A stretch of DNA of 9,120 nucleotides. It comes from an uncultured Saprospirales bacterium (lineage in GTDB: Bacteria > Bacteroidota > Bacteroidia > Chitinophagales > JADIYW01). How positions within the stretch are numbered: the stretch's first letter is position 1; the number at the start of each line of letters is the position of its first letter. Positions 7,613-9,120 of this stretch are shown piece after piece. A program made the position numbers and the translations under genes. The notes below the pieces were generated by a model. That model did not search any database and was not told the origin of the DNA. It worked only from the letters and a program-made list of their open reading frames with translations. The stretch covers positions 1 through 9,120 of the forward strand of contig CALLKF010000195.1 of the NCBI GenBank assembly GCA_938008535.1, given 5' to 3'.

Positions 7613-8253
7613 GAGTACTTTATTACAATTGATTCAATAACGTTAGATGCATCCTGACATTTATCTGATGCCAATTCTAGTTCTTCGTATAAATCTTTCA
7701 TCACAATAATTTTTACTGGATTATCTTTATTATTTCTTACTAACTCACCCATTGCTTGGTTGTATAATAAGTCTACTTTTGATTCGTAACCATGAACTTT
7801 CAAACAAGAGTCTGTTACTTTATGTAAGTTTTTCATATCACGCAAACCAAAAATGGCGTTTCTTAATTCTTTAACAGAATCATTATTTAATTCCGCAATT
7901 TTTAATACATGTTCATTGAATTCAGTAAATTCATAATTTTTCATTTTGTTACCAACTTCATCAATATAATCAACTACATCATCCATTGCAGCAGCTAATT
8001 CATGAATATCTTCACGATCAAATGGCGTGATAAAATTTTTACTTAATTCAACATATAAGTTATGCGCCAAATCATCTGCTTGATGTTCTAAATGTCCTGT
8101 TTGTGCTAATATTTCGAAACGTTTTTCACCTGTTTCTTTCATTGCTAATAAAAAAACTTCACTGGTTTTTACTGCAATTTCAGCTGTTTGCTCAAATAAA
8201 TCGTGGAAGATTTTGTCTTTTGGTTGAAATAATTTTAAGAATGAGAATGCCAT
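7609..8253 (-). CDS. DUF47 family (PhoU-like) Pit accessory protein
   Basis: Cytoplasmic all-helical protein of 214 aa, the normal length for the DUF47/TIGR00153 family, which is related to PhoU and usually encoded beside a PiT transporter. It is thought to modulate phosphate transport. Family marks are the metal-binding type acidic motif in LEHQADDLAH (55-64), the block FITPFDREDIHELAAAMDDV (74-93) running into VDYID, and in the second half HGYESKVDLLY (154-164) and the C-terminal helix with ELELASDKCQDASNVIE (191-207). The N-terminal ATG at 8253 gives the typical FLKLFQPKDKIFHDLFEQTA opening. It is transcribed first in the operon with pit. No TAnnTTTG box is visible in the bases just upstream, which hold a porin gene remnant. 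The original promoter may have been upstream of that porin. Confidence 0.93.
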   Translation of the reverse strand: MAFSFLKLFQPKDKIFHDLFEQTAEIAVKTSEVFLLAMKETGEKRFEILAQTGHLEHQADDLAHNLYVELSKNFITPFDREDIHELAAAMDDVVDYIDEVGNKMKNYEFTEFNEHVLKIAELNNDSVKELRNAIFGLRDMKNLHKVTDSCLKVHGYESKVDLLYNQAMGELVRNNKDNPVKIIVMKDLYEELELASDKCQDASNVIESIVIKYS

Positions 8254-8288
8254 AATATTTAATTTAAGATTTTAGAATTTAGATTTAA
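8254..8288. repeat. Period-7 AT-rich tract upstream of the DUF47 gene
   Basis: Five 7-base units in a row fit a loose consensus GATTTWA on the plus strand (GATTTTA, GAATTTA and GATTTAA are adjacent; the two units nearest the DUF47 start are more decayed). The tract fills most of the gap between the DUF47 start codon and the stop codon of the porin remnant. Its position between two genes matches the tract at 7571-7612, but the unit is different. Confidence 0.55.
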
Positions 8289-8301
8289 TTTTTTGTTTGG
8301 T

Positions 8302-8442
8302 TTAAAAAGCGAATTGCATTTGAAAACGCCATAAGCCAGCTAATTTATTAATTGTTTTATTTTGATTGATTGTATAATCTGTTTGAATTTTAAATGCGTT
8401 TTTAAATACTTGAAAATAACAATTACAAGCAAAACAAGTATT
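8302..8442 (-). pseudogene. 3' remnant of an outer-membrane porin gene (phosphate-selective porin type suspected)
   Basis: On the minus strand a frame of 46 codons ends at a TAA (8302-8304). Its last residues read FKIQTDYTINQNK, a short turn, then LWRFQMQFAF and stop. Alternating polar/hydrophobic strands, a terminal aromatic residue and the closing 'R-x-Q-x-Q-x-x-F' style match the C-terminal strands of beta-barrel porins such as the OprO/OprP group. The frame has no start codon in it and is closed by a TGA at 8443-8445, so roughly the last 40 codons of a gene that should have several hundred are left. Family-like sequence seems to stop near 8425-8440. Its place 48 bp upstream of DUF47-pit fits a former porin-DUF47-pit unit. 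The truncation could be a real deletion or an assembly join. The phosphate specificity is inferred from context only. Confidence 0.6.
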
Positions 8443-8443
8443 T
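8404..8443. repeat. 9-bp inverted repeat at the porin truncation point
   Basis: AAATACTTG (8404-8412) and CAAGTATTT (8435-8443) are perfect inverted copies separated by 22 bases. They bracket the place where the porin-like reading frame ends. No T-rich tail suited to termination follows on either strand, so this is not called a terminator. Short inverted repeats like this can mark deletion ends or template-switch joins. Confidence 0.5.
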
Positions 8444-9044
8444 CATAATTCGTTTCTCCAAGTTAATGAATAATATTATGGTGTAAATATATTAATTTAA
8501 AACAAGCTCATTTTATTAAAAAAAAAACCATAAGATCATTAAGTTCTAATATTTATAGCTATAATTATATTTAAAATTAATATGCTGATTAAAAACATTT
8601 TACAATTAATAAATATTCAATATATATAAGTATTTAGATCACTATAAGAAAGATATGTTTTGTCATCATTTATTCAAAAATAAAGCAAAAAAGTCCTGTT
8701 ACTTCGAACGGTACAAGCTCCCAAAAATAATATACATGTACTATTTACGATGGAACTATCCGTCCCAAAAAATTAATCGCTATTATTAAACAGCCAAATT
8801 TAAAAATATACGCCAGAAGGCAGTAAATGAAATAACTAAAAAGATCTTTGAAAACATGGCGCGCGACTATACCATCCACCTCTCACACCAAATCGATCAA
8901 AGTGAAATCGTTTGTAAAACAGGAACTCGGTGATGCGATTGGAGCTTGGCTCTGCCCAACATCATCGCGATGAGCGATGCCTTTGCTTTTGAATAGGCTT
9001 CTGACAGATACGAACCCGTGGGTGCAGTGATGATCAGCACTTGC
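8444..9044. other. Gene-free stretch with a sharp rise in GC content
   Basis: I see no recognisable gene in these 600 bases. The left part (to about 8700) is extremely AT-rich, for instance 9 G or C in 60 bases at 8581-8640. The middle (8701-8850) is mixed, and beyond about 8855 GC rises to around half. A 47-codon open frame on the plus strand (8790-8933) contains FENMARDYTIHLSHQ but matches no family I know. A 64-codon minus-strand frame (8897-9091) overlaps a better-supported reading frame at its right end. Perfect palindromes occur at 8840-8849 (AAAGATCTTT) and 8962-8973 (TCATCGCGATGA). On the minus strand, CTTGGAGAAACGAATTATG ends in a start-like ATG at 8444-8446, but its frame stops after seven codons. 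Confidence 0.6.
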
Positions 9045-9120
9045 TCACAACGGCAACACCTCCCCCACATCCGGCCGCTCCAGCCACGCACTGAACTCCT
9101 GGGCCAGTTGCTCGCTGGCC
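9045..9120 (-). CDS. C-terminal end of a high-GC gene, cut by the window edge
   Basis: Reading in from the right edge on the minus strand, 24 codons run to a TGA (9045-9047) and encode a helical-looking, acidic C-terminus (SEQLAQEFSAWLERPDVGEV, then LPL). Twenty-one of the 24 codons end in G or C, a usage typical of high-GC proteobacteria such as Pseudomonas and foreign to every other gene here. Too little is present to name the product; a cytoplasmic protein end, for example of a regulator or enzyme, is possible. It may belong to transferred DNA or to another organism joined in assembly. Confidence 0.5.
   Translation of the reverse strand, partial: ASEQLAQEFSAWLERPDVGEVLPL

Noticed and set aside
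8423..8446. Seven-codon leader peptide starting ATGAAATAC on the minus strand
   Set aside because: The frame stops at 8423-8425 and nothing supports translation; noted only as a possible remnant of a porin start.
8790..8933. 47-codon plus-strand open frame crossing the GC transition
   Set aside because: It is short, has no recognised domain and straddles the suspected join, so it could be open by chance; described under the gene-free stretch only.
8962..8973. TCATCGCGATGA palindrome as an operator or REP element
   Set aside because: It is a single 12-bp palindrome with no second copy or adjacent gene start in view, which is not enough to assign a role.
8897..9091. 64-codon minus-strand frame from 9091
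   Set aside because: Its first part overlaps the better-supported high-GC frame ending at 9045, its composition changes along its length and no family is recognised.
1..9120. CRISPR array, tRNA, rRNA, insertion sequence or defence system
   Set aside because: No regularly spaced direct repeats, cloverleaf-type sequence, transposase motif or known defence gene could be found on either strand.

Overview
The window reads as a chromosomal stretch from a low-GC member of the Bacteroidetes (Flavobacteriia- or Chitinophagia-like). This is an inference from several signs: strongly AT-biased codons, no conventional Shine-Dalgarno sites, a TAnnTTTG-type promoter box, short AT-rich period-7 repeats between genes, a secreted protein built from a domain I associate with DUF4476 proteins, and a porin remnant next to DUF47 and Pit genes. 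Nearly everything from 1 to about 8440 is ordinary, well-formed core or accessory gene content. The last several hundred bases look different and probably have another origin.

Layout, plus-strand block (1-2908): a DppB/OppB-type ABC transporter permease, shikimate kinase (aroK), and an acyltransferase-3 membrane protein. This last gene meets the minus-strand block tail to tail, with only 9 bp between stop codons.

Minus-strand block, in transcription order from right to left: a DUF47/PhoU-like protein and a PiT-family phosphate transporter form a clear two-gene phosphate-uptake operon ending in a strong intrinsic terminator. Next comes a secreted two-domain protein with its own candidate promoter and its own terminator. 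Last is a GT-C-type multi-membrane glycosyltransferase-like protein. Just upstream of DUF47 lies the 3' end of an outer-membrane beta-barrel porin gene, about 46 codons ending in Phe-Ala-Phe-stop. An intact porin-DUF47-pit unit would cover phosphate passage through both membranes, but here the porin body is missing.

Right end (about 8444-9120): base composition goes from about 15% GC (8581-8640) to 70% GC (9061-9120). The last 76 bases hold the C-terminus of a gene with high-GC codon use (21 of 24 codons end in G or C), unlike anything else here. The truncated porin, the gene-free AT-rich stretch and the GC jump suggest either a real rearrangement or transfer boundary, or a chimeric assembly join. 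Sequence alone cannot decide between them.

I found no convincing undescribed multi-gene system. The observations most worth checking are the porin truncation with the composition break, the heptamer tracts at gene ends, and the duplicated domain in the secreted protein.
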